From Ophiocordyceps camponoti-saundersi (nom. inval.) (taxonomy: Eukaryota; Ascomycota; Sordariomycetes; Hypocreales; Ophiocordycipitaceae): 64,000 nt of DNA. The DNA lies in the NCBI GenBank assembly GCA_003339415.1, contig PDHQ01000137.1, positions 1-64,000 on the forward strand. Direction: 5' to 3'. Under the pieces are notes generated by a model. The model ran no database searches, was not told the DNA's origin, and worked only from the letters and a program-made list of their open reading frames with translations. Position numbers and translations under genes: made by a program. Position 1 is the first letter of the stretch, and the number at the start of each line of letters is the position of its first letter. This document shows positions 25,801 through 36,112 of the stretch, piece after piece.

Positions 25801-27750
25801 CGTTTCTAACTGCGAAGAAGATTATAAGCTTACCCTTTTAAGGTAATAGCTATTATTTAATAGAATCTCGTAAAGGCGTTAATTCCGTATAAAGAATATC
25901 GGGCACCGCTATTACCGGGCGGATTATACTTAATAATATCTTAAAAAATAATATCGAGGAATCTTAAGGGCCTAGCTAGCGAATCCCTACTAATTATAAT
26001 ATCTACCTTAGCAAATTAATAAGCCTTATATAAGAAGCTTTTAATAGTCTTTTTATTAATTAAAATCCCTATTTTCTAATAAGCTAAGGTTACTTTATCC
26101 TTACTAGTATATATAAGGCGCTTATATATAATAGTAAAATTAGCTTTTAAGCCTTTTCTTAATAATTTATATAGTAAAATAGCGAATACCTTAATTACGG
26201 TCTAATCGCCGCTTATAGCGGCTATACTAATAACTAAAAATTAATTATTAAGGCGGTAAATATACTTTTTAGTGCCTCTTATAATAAGGAAATTCGTCTT
26301 AAAGTTAGCGATAACGCCTTTTTCTTTTAGAACGCTTATACTTATTAAATTTGCTTAAATATTAGGATAAAAGAAAGCTTACGATAAGATTATCGAATTA
26401 CTATTAGGTAGATCTATTTTAACCTTACCCTCTCCCTAAAGCTAAAAATCTCCGCTATTAGTAGCGCGGAAAAAGTTAATAATAGTATTCTTATAGATCT
26501 TAATAAATTACTTTAAATTATTAAAAATATAGCCTCCGGCTTTAAAATTATATATAATATTATCTTATTCGATACCGCGGCTAGTAGCTACTAGTTTATA
26601 TATTTATCTAGCTTTCGTAATAGCTTCTAATACCGCGATTTATTTCTATTAATATTAATCTTTTAAGGGTAGGCGTAGTTTTAGATATAACTTCTAATAA
26701 TTTTCTTCCTTATAAAGCTTATTACTTTTAGGAATAAAGTATTCGTAATTAAGATATCGTCTTTTCTAGTTTTCTTAAGCGGGAGAAGAGGCTTTACTAT
26801 TATAATTTCCGTAGCTATGGCCTTTACCGTAGCCTTAACCTTTTCCTTAGCTATTATCTCGCTTTTCTTCCTATTTTTTTATATTCTAATCCGCGGAAAA
26901 AGTATCTTTCTTCTTATTATCGATAAGCTTAGCGTAATTTTAAAAAAAACCTAGGACCTTATCCTTTATTAAGGGCTTTTATTTAGCTAGCTTATATATT
27001 TAATTTTTATATTAGGAAAATATAACGGTTTTAATAGCGTTAATTATAGCGCTAATAAACTATTTCTTATAAGGTTCTTTTATTATAATATAAAGTTAAC
27101 TTTATAAGAGATTAAAGCGTTATACGAAAATACCGAATATTATAAAATTCTCCGCTTTTATAATATATATTTCTTTTATAATTAACGAGAAAGTAACTCT
27201 CGGAGCTATATTATATTTTTTCTTAATAGCTATAAAAGTCTAATATACTAATTAATTTAAATTCTAGCTACTATCGCGAATTTTAAAAATTATCGTAAGC
27301 TTATAATAATATATAATAAGATAATAGTAATAAATTTCCTTATTTTACTATTTCTTTATAGCTATAATATTTATAATTATAAGTTTACCGCTATTAGGCT
27401 TATTAATATATTAAAGTAAGCGAAATTACTTAATTACTATTTTAATTAATATCTCCTAATATTACTAATTCTCTTAGCTTTTTAGCTTCTTAATATTAGC
27501 TAAAATCGCTCCTATTTTTATATTTTTTAATAAGGTTATCGTAACCTTCTTCTATAGCCTAAATAAGCTCCTTATTACTTAAATAAGTAATATTTTCCTT
27601 AGCGAGGCTTATCTTAGCTTTTCTTAGCTAAAATAGTTTTCTATAAACTAAGTTAGGTATATTACTTACTTAAAATAATAGCGTCGGTAATATAGTAGCG
27701 TTTACTATAGCTAAGCGGATCCTAAATAGGATCTCTTATAAGGAATATCG
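22830..27750 (-). pseudogene. Copia-2 gag-pol polyprotein, disabled
   Basis: Same layout as the Copia-1 polyprotein. Upstream of the RT box (23847-23861) the - strand frame reads ...SELYLYRYANSSLLVLY..., the usual approach to the copia YVDD site. The GYL...IWLP...RDI segment lies at about 25270-25390 and the Gag basic and zinc-knuckle relic at about 26880-26960. Stops at former Gln and Trp codons throughout; no long open frame remains. Confidence 0.85.
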
Positions 27751-27780
27751 ATTATTATTATAAAAAACGCGCAATTTAGC

Positions 27781-27797
27781 GTAACGGGCGTATAACC
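27781..27797 (-). other. Primer-binding site of Copia-2, probably half-tRNA type
   Basis: On the - strand GGTTATACGCCCGTTAC directly follows the 5' LTR. It differs by one base from the Copia-1 site. See there for the tRNA-Met argument. Confidence 0.5.
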
Positions 27798-27961
27798 TAT
27801 TAAGGCACGCACGCTATCACGGATCGGGCAGTATTATTACTAATACTAAGTCTAACTCTAGTAGCCCCTCTATACTAATTTAGTATAGCTAATATACTAA
27901 CCTAACCGGGCTTAAGCCCTAAGTAAGGCATAGCTTAGACTATAAGGTATATTATATAATA
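27798..27961 (-). repeat. Copia-2 5' LTR (164 bp)
   Basis: Same length as the other family LTRs; keeps ATCACGGATCGGGCAG where others have ATTATAGATCGGGCAG. Confidence 0.95.
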
Positions 27962-27966
27962 ATATC
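27962..27966. repeat. Target-site duplication ATATC, right copy (Copia-2)
   Basis: Exact match to 22642-22646. Confidence 0.95.
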
Positions 27967-28440
27967 TACTATATAGCTAAAAATAAGGTAACTTTATAAA
28001 GGACTCTTTTACTTTATAACCGCCCTTTTATTTTTACTACTCCTTTACTTATAATTAAAACCTTTTCCGCTTTAGCGCTTATTAAGTTTAAGTTAAAGTT
28101 AAAAGCTAATAAGTTTATTATACTTAATATTACTCTTACTCCTGCTATAAAAGAAGCTCCTATTATTATTAAAAGCGCTATAAGCGCTTATAACGCTACT
28201 AAGCTACCTTTTTATAAGAAAATTTCTAATCTTATTTAAAATAGTTTTATTAATAAATATTCTAATAATAAAAATTTTATAATACTAGCTAATAATTATA
28301 TTATATTTAATAAAGAATAATAGAAGCTAGTAACTTTTATTTTAAGTTATAAATATAAGGGAGGGCGTAAATATAGCCGCGGCCGCGGCTATAATTATAA
28401 TAATCGCGGATATTTCCGCGCTTTATATAGTTAAATTAAT
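27967..28440 (+). pseudogene. Gag-like frame, 3' part with Arg-Gly-rich tail (copy B)
   Basis: Continuation after Copia-2. At 28363-28425 the + strand reads Gly-Gly-Arg-Lys-Tyr-Ser-Arg-Gly-Arg-Gly-Tyr-Asn-Tyr-Asn-Asn-Arg-Gly-Tyr, a typical nucleic-acid-binding tail; CGC/GGC/CGG codons are not CpA targets and so survived RIP as a G+C island. Matches the inverted tail at about 12330-12390. Confidence 0.55.
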
Positions 28441-29239
28441 TTTTTATATATAGTTAAAGTAATTAAAACTTAGAGCTAAGTAAGCGATTAGTAAAGTAAA
28501 AAATATAAGTATATTATTATATAATAACTATTATATATCCGCGCTAAAGTTAATATCTCTATTCTCTTTTTTCTTATAAAGTAATATTATAAAATTAAAC
28601 TAGTAAAGCTTTCTTAGTAAAAAGAATTAATATATAAGTTATATTATAAATTATAAGTTATTAAGCGCCCTAATAAGGTTTTACTAGTCTTATATTAAAC
28701 GCTAGTAAGCGTTAAAAAAAGCTTATTTTTATAAATAAAAGTATAGTTAATAAAGATATAAAGGATTATTTTATCGCCGCTATTATAAAAGTATTACCTC
28801 GATATTACCTTAAGTACCTTATAAGCTTAGAGAAATAAATTAAGTCTAAGTTATCTAGTCCTAAGCTATATAAATATTATATTAATAAACTTAAGGAGTC
28901 CCTTATATATATAAAAAGCGGAGCTAGCTTTACGTTATAATAGCTTATTTATAAGGTAGCTATATAACTACTTATATTTCTTTTACCTTTCTTCCTTAAA
29001 ATACTAATAGAAAAGCTATTTAATATAAAGTTAAATATTAAAATCGCGTTATTTATATTTTACCGCTAGCTTTAAGCTAGTTTATATTATATAAAATTTC
29101 TCTAAATTTTATAATATTTAATATCTCCTCTAGTAAGGGTATTTTTTATATTTATAATATATTTACTTAGCCGCTTTTTTTACTATAATATAGATAAAGT
29201 TTACTATTCTAATATATTATAAGTAGTGATAAGTATAAA
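28441..29239. other. AT-rich DNA between the gag-like element and block B
   Basis: No family recognised. A + strand frame with Q/W-type stops can be read loosely (about 28900-29220), possibly continuing the upstream element or the U1 frame, but no catalytic motif was found. It has no counterpart beside block A. Confidence 0.35.
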
Positions 29240-30055
29240 TTATATAATAAGTAAAATAAAAGTTAAAAAGTAAAATAAAAGCTTTAGCTTTAATATAATA
29301 AATTAAGGTAGCCTTATAAGCTTTAATAATAACTTTAAAATACTTAAATTACTTTATACCTAAGGCTTTTATAATAAAGCTATATAATATCCCCCCTAGC
29401 TATATAAATAAGGCGATCTAAGCTATACTAAATAAAATAGCTAATTTAATAATTTTAATATAAACTTCCTTTACTTTTAATAAAGTATAGCTTTATATTA
29501 ACGCTATAATTCTAGTAAGGGCTAGGTATTAGCACTTAAGCTTAGCGGTAAGTTTTAAAAAGTAAAATTTCTAATATAGCTTATAATATAACTAAACCCT
29601 TAAAAATCGCGCCTCTTATATTAGTTATATTATTATAACTTTAAGCTAAAGCTTAGTTATATTTACTATCCTTACTTTTATAAAATATATTAACTTATTT
29701 TTAGCTAGCTAAAAAAATATTTTATATTTTAAGGCTTATTATTTATAAATTTACTATATACGCTTAAGTTAAAATAATACCTAAGCCTTATCGCGTTTAA
29801 TATTAAGAATATTAATATTATTTATAAACTTTATTATAAAAAGACTTAATATTAAGTTTAAGCGTTAATATAGTAAGGATATATATAAGAGGAAGAGGAC
29901 TAGTAATATAAGAGATATTTAAGGGACTCCTTATTAAATTAAAAAAGTATCGCTTAGTTTATAATTAAACTTAAGTTTTAAAATATAATTTATAAGGTAT
30001 AATTAGATAAACGCTATAACTTATTTAAGGAAGCTTAGGTAGTTTATAATAATAA
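29240..30055 (+). pseudogene. Unidentified degenerate frame in U1 (block B)
   Basis: A + strand frame can be followed through U1 if TAA/TAG are read as Gln/Trp, with segments such as ...KLRLSYIYYPYFYK...-like runs; the same sequence is present at 13990-14800. No protein family recognised and no start or end decided. Confidence 0.25.
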
Positions 30056-30187
30056 TTAACTTATTATAAGAAATATAGTTAAAGGCCTTAATAAGGTTTA
30101 ATAAAAGGAGTAAGGCGGTGCCGCCTTAGTTTTAAATTATTTTAATTATTTTAGTAAGTAGAAAAATTATTATATTAATAAAGTATT

Positions 30188-30192
30188 ATAAT
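30188..30192. repeat. Target-site duplication ATAAT, left copy (solo LTR)
   Basis: ATAAT precedes the solo LTR and recurs at 30443-30447. Confidence 0.85.
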
Positions 30193-30442
30193 TATAAGGG
30201 ATTCGGGCTGCGCCCGAATAGCTAAGTTACGTGGGGGGTGCTTAGTTAAGTCCGCGCGTATAATAGGCGCGGGGTGCATATAGGTATATACGATTAGTTA
30301 GCGCCGCGCGCGGGACGGGCGCGGGCTGCATACGGACTATAACCCTAAGTACGTATACTATATATACCTTAGAACTTCTTAAGTTATTCTATATTAATAG
30401 AGTCAGCTTCTTACAGATGTTAAGGAGTGTAGGACTTTTATA
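30193..30442 (+). mobile_element. Solo LTR of the Gypsy-1 family (250 bp)
   Basis: A 250-bp LTR in the opposite orientation to the Gypsy-1 LTRs at 40455-40702 and 47130-47379, with no internal element beside it and a perfect 5-bp duplication ATAAT. This is the expected product of recombination between the two LTRs of a gypsy insertion. It keeps many CpA/TpG sites (GGGTGCATATAGG, GGCTGCATACGG, CTTACAGATG), which are TpA in the other three copies. It is therefore less affected by RIP than its surroundings, either because it is younger or because it was too short to be recognised. It lies in block B. Confidence 0.92.
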
Positions 30443-30447
30443 ATAAT
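30443..30447. repeat. Target-site duplication ATAAT, right copy (solo LTR)
   Basis: Exact match to 30188-30192. Confidence 0.85.
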
Positions 30448-30559
30448 TTATTATTTATTTAACTATTAAGAAAGATTTAGGCCTCCTCCGCTATTAAATA
30501 TAATTTTCCTAGCTATAATTATTTTTAAGATTTTCCTTATTATATTAATAATAAATTAT

Positions 30560-32410
30560 ACGCTAATATACCTTATATAGCTTAGAACTATCCTATATAT
30601 ATTCTAAAAGGGGGAAAAATTAGAGAACTTAAAGTAAAACCCTCCTTTTAAGCGTTACCTTAGCTTTAAGTTAGACCCCGCTTATACCTAGCACTTTATA
30701 TATTTAATAAGTTAAGTATTAACTAGTAAATTAGAAGCTTATATTTCCCTTAAAGTAAACTTTATAATAGTAAAAGTACGCGTAAACTAAGTTTAATATA
30801 AAATTTATATAGCTTACTTATCTTTTTAACTATTATTATCGCTATAAACTAAATCCCCGTATTTAATTAGGGCGGCCTTAATAATTTAATTTATTAAGGC
30901 CTTATTAATATAGCTTAGGAATATATAAAAGTTTTCCTATCTTATAATAAACCGTATAATAGCTAGTTTTAAAAAATACCTAGATTATTATAGTAAAGCT
31001 ATAAATAAATATAAAATTAAAGTTAAAGAAGGAGGTATTATTATATTTACTCTCTAGCGTTTCTACCCTAGCTATTATTAGTTTCTAGTTAGCGCTAGGG
31101 GAGGAGAAGGAGGGGTAATATAAATAAAATTCTAATTTATAAACTTTTAAGGTTAGGTAATATACGCGTTCTTCGCCCGGTCTTATACCGCTCTTATTTT
31201 AAAGTAAAGTTAACTTTACTTAAAGTAAAACTTTTAATAAAAAAGGTAATAATATAGTTTTTTTCTATAAGCTATAAAATAAGCGGACTTACCTTTTATA
31301 TATAAAACGGTAAAATACTTATTATATTTTAGCTTTATTATATAATACTTAGTAATATATCTAAGTTAGTAATATTTAAAATATTACTAAAGTTAAACTT
31401 TTAATATATATAGTTTAATATTAAAAATCTTTATTATTATTATTATACCTTTATTATAAATTTAATTTATATCTACTATATTATTAATAATAATTACTAA
31501 AAAGCTTTATTAAGTTTTAAAATAATATCTTTTCGCGTATAATTATATTATTAAGATTTTATTTAATAACTTAATCTTCTTATAAAGGGCTTCCTTATTA
31601 CCTTACTATAAGGCCCGCGCTAGTACCTTTTTTATAATAAGAGTATAACTTTTATTAGTTAAATATACCTTTTTTTTAAAAGTAATATAAAGTTACCTTA
31701 AATTAAACTAAAGCTTATAAATAGTATTTTAAAATATTATTATAATATTACCGCTAAGTAGTTTCCTTATTATAAAAGCTTAGCCCTATCTATAAAGTCT
31801 ATAGTTAATATTTATTATAATCGCTTTTAAGCTTTAAACTTAGAGCAGAGTAGCTATAAAGTTAAAACGAATTATAAGCTATTATTTATATCGCCTAAGA
31901 ATTTACTTTTTAATAGTTTTCTTTAGCGCTTTAGCTATAACTATAGCTTATATTAAAAAAATTCCGCTTCTCTTAAAGTTATAGAAAAAAGAGGAAATTA
32001 TAGCTATAATAGCTAAGGAAATATTACTAACTAATAAAGTTAAAATAAGGAGGGCACCTCCCCGGACCTTTTTAAACTCCGTTACGTATTTAATAATTAC
32101 TTATATAAAAATAAAAGCGTTTTCCGAAATAATTTTAATAATATTTACCTTAGCTTTTAATAAAATAATAAATATAATAAACTTTTAAGTTTAAGATTAT
32201 TATAGTTTAGAGTAAAGCTATATTTTAAGTAAAAAATTTTCGCGGTTACGATTAACTTATATAGCGTCGCCCTCCCCCCCGGAGTCGCTCCGGGCGCAGC
32301 TAGCTATTATTATAAGGTAAAAAAGGGAGCGGAGTCTACTTATAATATAAGAATAAGAAGTCCGTATCCGCGTTACTATAAGCGCGGAGTTTATAAAATA
32401 TATAAATAAT
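30560..32410 (+). repeat. R1 repeat, full copy in block B
   Basis: Best-preserved R1 copy. Left end begins near CTAATATACCTTATATAGC, right end near AAAATATATAAA. The right end contains a small G+C island (about 32262-32305) that the other copies have lost. R1 carries the unidentified - strand frame described separately. Confidence 0.82.
31150..32330 (-). pseudogene. Unidentified frame shared by R1 copies
   Basis: On the - strand one frame can be followed for roughly 390 codons (from about 32330 to about 31150) with stops only where Gln or Trp would fit. Readable runs include ...ENAFIFI.VIIKYVTEFKKVRGGA... (about 32050-32130) and ...LRRYK..LIIRFNFIATLL... (about 31860-31900). The same frame can be traced in the inverted copies at 48580-49905 and 49925-51240, so it looks like the former protein of the repeat. 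I do not recognise the family: no RT box, DDE signature or tyrosine recombinase motif was seen. It could be a transposase or a retroelement Gag-type protein. Confidence 0.45.
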
Positions 32411-32429
32411 ACGAGTAAATAATTATTTT

Positions 32430-34762
32430 TTATTATATTAAAGAGTGAAATTAGCTTATATTTATTAAAAGTATAATATATAGCTAGTAATTTATTTACT
32501 TTTTAGATAATTATAATATTAAAGATTATAAATTATAATAAAAAGTAACTATTATTAATATAATTTTAGAAGATTTTTTAGAAAACTTAGATAAGGGGGG
32601 GTTTATATTTTTTTAGAAACTTAACTAGAATTTTATTAAAGCTAGCTAACTTCTAAAAAGCGATTAAAAAAAAGTAAAGTAAATATTTTTAATAATAATA
32701 ATACGCTTAATATAAAAAGAAAGGAAGGGATTATTTAAAGTAAATAAAGAGGCTAAATTAATAAAAGCTAGGAAGAATTATTAGCTAAGTAAAGTTACCT
32801 TATCGGAGAAAATAGTTACTAATATTAACTTTAAGTATTTTTAAAATATAGGGATATATACTAGCTTAGGCGCAGCCTAGCTTTATAGCTAAGCTTAATA
32901 TTTTATAATCTAAAAAGTTAATAATTTTATAAAGATATTATTAAGAAAATCACGCTAAGCGCTATAGCGTACTATGCTAATTATTAATTTCTATATTTTT
33001 ATTACTTTTTAGTAATCTTACTAATAAGAGTTAGTAAGATTAGTATACTAATAGCGCCGGGCTTTTTTTATAATTATTATAATAATAGCCGTTACTTAGT
33101 CTTATTAATTTTATATTATAAGGTAAGTTTAAATATATATTAGTATTATTATTTTTACTATTATTTTTAGCTAATTATAAAATAAAGTAATTATATTTTT
33201 AAGCTTTTTAAGTAATATAATAAAATATGAGTTTAGTTTAGGTTAATTCTATATTTTAGCTATAAAAATATCTAAGTAAAAAAAGCGCTATATTTTAATT
33301 AAAATTATATTAAAGTAAAGATTAATATTAATAAGGATAATTTATAAAATATAGTTAAAGCTAATAAAGTTAAGGTTATTTCCTAAGTAAAACGCTTAGT
33401 AATTAAATATAGCTTAAGCTAAGTTAATAATTTTAATTCGCTTATTATATACTTTTTAAGTAATTTCGCTTAAAGGCGTAAGGAGTTTAAGTTAGAGGCT
33501 AGTTACTAGCTTAAGAAAGTTAAATATTTTAAGGGAGGATTATTTATAATAATCTTAGGAGGGGTAATAGAGGTTAAAATCGCTATATAAAAGGGTAGCT
33601 ATTAGGCTTAGATTAGGGCAGATAATATCTTTTTAAAAAAGGGACCTAATTTAATTATTAATAAAGGTAAGTAAATAGATATAATTTATAATAAGGGTAA
33701 GTTATAGAAGAGAATAGATATTATATTAAGGGAGGTAAAAGGGGTTTAAAAGGAAAAGTTTAATTATTTATAAATATAAAAAATCGCTTAGCTATTAGAA
33801 TTTATAAGTTTATATAATAAGATACTTAAAAGCGGTAAGCGATTAAATTAGTCGCGTTATAGTTCCTATATATAAATAAATTTATAGCTAACTAAGCTAT
33901 AAAGCGCTACGTATATAAAATAGTTACGCTTTTATATATTCTAAAAAAAGATTTTAATCTTTATTAAAAGTAAATAAGATAAAAGTTTACGATTATATTA
34001 GAGTAAGTAAGGGGGCTTCTTATCTCTTACTAGCTTCCTATCCTCCTTAGGCACCGGAAGTAATATTAGTTTTATTATAGCCCTTTTTCGGTACTAAGCT
34101 AAAGTCCTTATTAGTATTAAATTAAATTATAGCTTATAACTATAATAAGGGTAAGAGAGATCGCTTTTAAAACTAAACCTTAATAAAGCTATTACTAAAC
34201 TAAGACTAAGTTAGTTATAAGTAATTTTAAAACTTATATAATTAATAAGCGTAGTTATTATATACTTAGTTTTAATACGCTTTCGAAGTAAGATAGTCCC
34301 GGGATTATAAGGCGTAGTGTCCTTTATAAAAGATATAGCTTCTAGCTTTATTTTTAGCTAAGGCTAGGTATACGCCCTCCTCTTTTAAGTACGCTATAGC
34401 TATATAAAAGCTATAGCGTAATTATTTATAATAATATTTTACTATATATTTTAATTAGTAATATTAATAATATTATTAGGGCTATATTATATTATTATAA
34501 ACCTTAACTTAAGAGATTTTTATATTTATTATAAGTTTATTTTATATAAGTTTATTAATATTTGTTATATTAGTAACTCTTAATATTAAGTATATACGCG
34601 TAGCTCCCTTATTATAAGGCTAAAGAGCTTAGACTTAGGTAATTTTAACCTTATTAACCTTTTTAATTTATTATATAAGTATATCTTAGTTATTATAAGC
34701 GGCCTCTATATATACCCTTTTTACTATAATAAAGTAAGTCTTTTAATTATAAACCGCTCCTT
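32430..34762 (+). repeat. U2 unit of block B with an unidentified degenerate frame
   Basis: U2 matches 16880-19266. A + strand frame between about 33440 and 34100 reads comparatively well (for example ...SNFA.RRKEFKLEASY... at about 33460 and ...EVKIAI.KGSY... at about 33570), again with stops at presumed Gln/Trp codons. No catalytic motif or family recognised. A DNA transposon protein is possible but is a guess. Confidence 0.4.
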
Positions 34763-34779
34763 TCCTAAAAAAGATAAGA

Positions 34780-35050
34780 ATTTACTTAACTAAAGCTACT
34801 TATCTTTTATATTTTAGATAAAATATAATTACGATATTCTTATTAAGAAGCTATTATATTACTAATATAGCTTTATATTTTAAAGCTATATTTATAACTT
34901 ATATAATCTTTTATAAGGTTAGTTATAAAATATTTATATTAATTATAATATTTTTTATAAATATAGTAACTTTTTTATTAAAGTAGCTTAGGATAAGTTT
35001 AATTATTATATATTTATTAGTAGCTATAAACGCTTATATTAAGCGGGCCT
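34780..35050 (+). repeat. R3 repeat, right half
   Basis: Matches about 48315-48565 in the same orientation, including the shared TAGCTTTATATTTTAAAGC region. The left half of R3 is not present here but follows block A instead (19295-19632). Confidence 0.75.
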
Positions 35051-35545
35051 AATTAGTATTAAGATTAGCTATTAATAAAAAAGCTATTTATATAGCTTTA
35101 GTAACTATTTTCTTAATTAACTTAATAATCTTAAGTAAAAGTTAAGTCTTAGTTTAATCTAAAATAGCTATATATTTTTTATAAAATTTAGCTTTAAAAG
35201 CTATTATAATATTTTATATTTCGGAAAACGCTATAGCTAATATTATTATAATAAGCTTACTATATATATTCTTTATATTATAATCGCTAAGGTATTATAC
35301 TTAGTCTATCGCTCTGTTTATCTTAATATTATTATTATATTACTCTTAGCTAAACTAGGGATATTACGAGGACGAACTTAATCCCCGCGACCCCTTATCT
35401 ATAACTATAAAAGTATCGCCCGTTCTTTAGGCCCCGGCCTTAGCCGTCGCGAGCGCTATTATTATCTCTTTAGTAATAAATATATTATAGCGAGCGGAAT
35501 ATTAAATAACGGGTCCTATCTTATTATTATAAAAGGTTATATATA
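35020..35545 (-). mobile_element. Tad1-like LINE 5' fragment, inverted
   Basis: Reverse complement of about 1965-2460: the LINE 5' end (GATAGGACCCGTTA at about 35500-35513) and the start of ORF1. It stops after about 0.5 kb, where R3 begins. LINE copies are usually 5'-truncated, so a fragment that keeps only the 5' end must have been cut by a later insertion or deletion. The G+C-rich part at about 35380-35480 keeps many CpG, CpC and GpG. Confidence 0.75.
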
Positions 35546-35589
35546 AAATATATACCTTCTTTTTTTTTAATATTAACCGGAGTTTAGAA

Positions 35590-36112
35590 ATAATAAAAAT
35601 AAAAGCGCTAAAAAAGTAAATATAATAATACTTCCCTTAACCCCTTTTTTAAACTTATCTATAGCTCCGCTATAATAGTTTAGCTATCTCTTAAAATTAG
35701 CTATTATAAGGTTTATTATAAGATAATAAAACCTTTATATATTTCTTAGTTATAATAATAAGGCTTTAATTAATTAAATTCTTAAAGCTATTTTAATTAA
35801 TTATAGAGATTCAGTTTATAGCGATAATAATAGCTAAAAAGATAAATAAGCTATATAAACTTTATATTAAACCTAGTTTATATATACTCTTATTATTATA
35901 AAGTTTACTTTAAAAGAAGTGTTAGCTTCCTAATTATTAGTTATTACCTAACTTATTAAATATATAAAGTACTAAGTATAAATAAAGTTTAACTTAAAGC
36001 TAAGGTAATATTTAAGGGGTGGGTTTTACTTTTAATTTTTTAGTTTTTCCCTCTTTTAGAATATATATAAAATATTTCTAAGTTATATAAAGTATATTAG
36101 CGTATTAATAAT
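35590..36112 (-). repeat. R1 left-part fragment, inverted
   Basis: Reverse complement of the left part of R1 (about 14815-15330); also alike to 51240-51768 and 51769-52310. The R1 core is absent. Confidence 0.75.

Larger units (their letters stand above)
22647..27961 (-). mobile_element. Copia-2: Ty1/copia LTR retrotransposon, same family as Copia-1
   Basis: A 5,315-bp element with 164-bp LTRs (22647-22810 and 27798-27961) and a perfect ATATC duplication, colinear with Copia-1 over its length. Coding is on the - strand. The catalytic RT box at 23847-23861 reads Tyr-Ile-Asn-Asp-Asn, a different RIP outcome from the Copia-1 box, showing independent mutation of the two copies. It interrupts the gag-like element copy B. 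A few non-GCA CpA/TpG sites survive here, for example in the left LTR. Confidence 0.95.
21478..28440 (+). mobile_element. Gag-like retroelement fragment (copy B), split by Copia-2
   Basis: The parts 21478-22646 and 27967-28440 together match the inverted copy A at about 12230-13945; Copia-2 with its ATATC duplication lies between them. The 5' part (21478-21610) contains a G+C-richer segment with GTAGGAAAAACCCTC and GAGGTAAAACCCC shared with copy A. Coding is on the + strand. No LTRs were recognised, so the class is uncertain. Confidence 0.6.
29240..34762 (+). repeat. Compound repeat block B (U1 + R1 + U2)
   Basis: Second copy of block A: U1 at about 29240-30060, R1 at about 30560-32410, U2 at about 32430-34762. 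About 490 bp between U1 and R1 (30065-30555) are extra here, of which 250 bp are a solo gypsy LTR. Copy B retains more CpG and C-rich triplets than copy A. Confidence 0.8.

Noticed and set aside
30196..30360. G+C-rich segment as a CpG island promoter of a host gene
   Set aside because: It is the centre of a gypsy LTR found four times in the window.
32430..34762. U2 frame as a hAT or Tc1/mariner transposase
   Set aside because: No dimerisation domain, DDE/D spacing or terminal inverted repeats could be recognised; left as unidentified.
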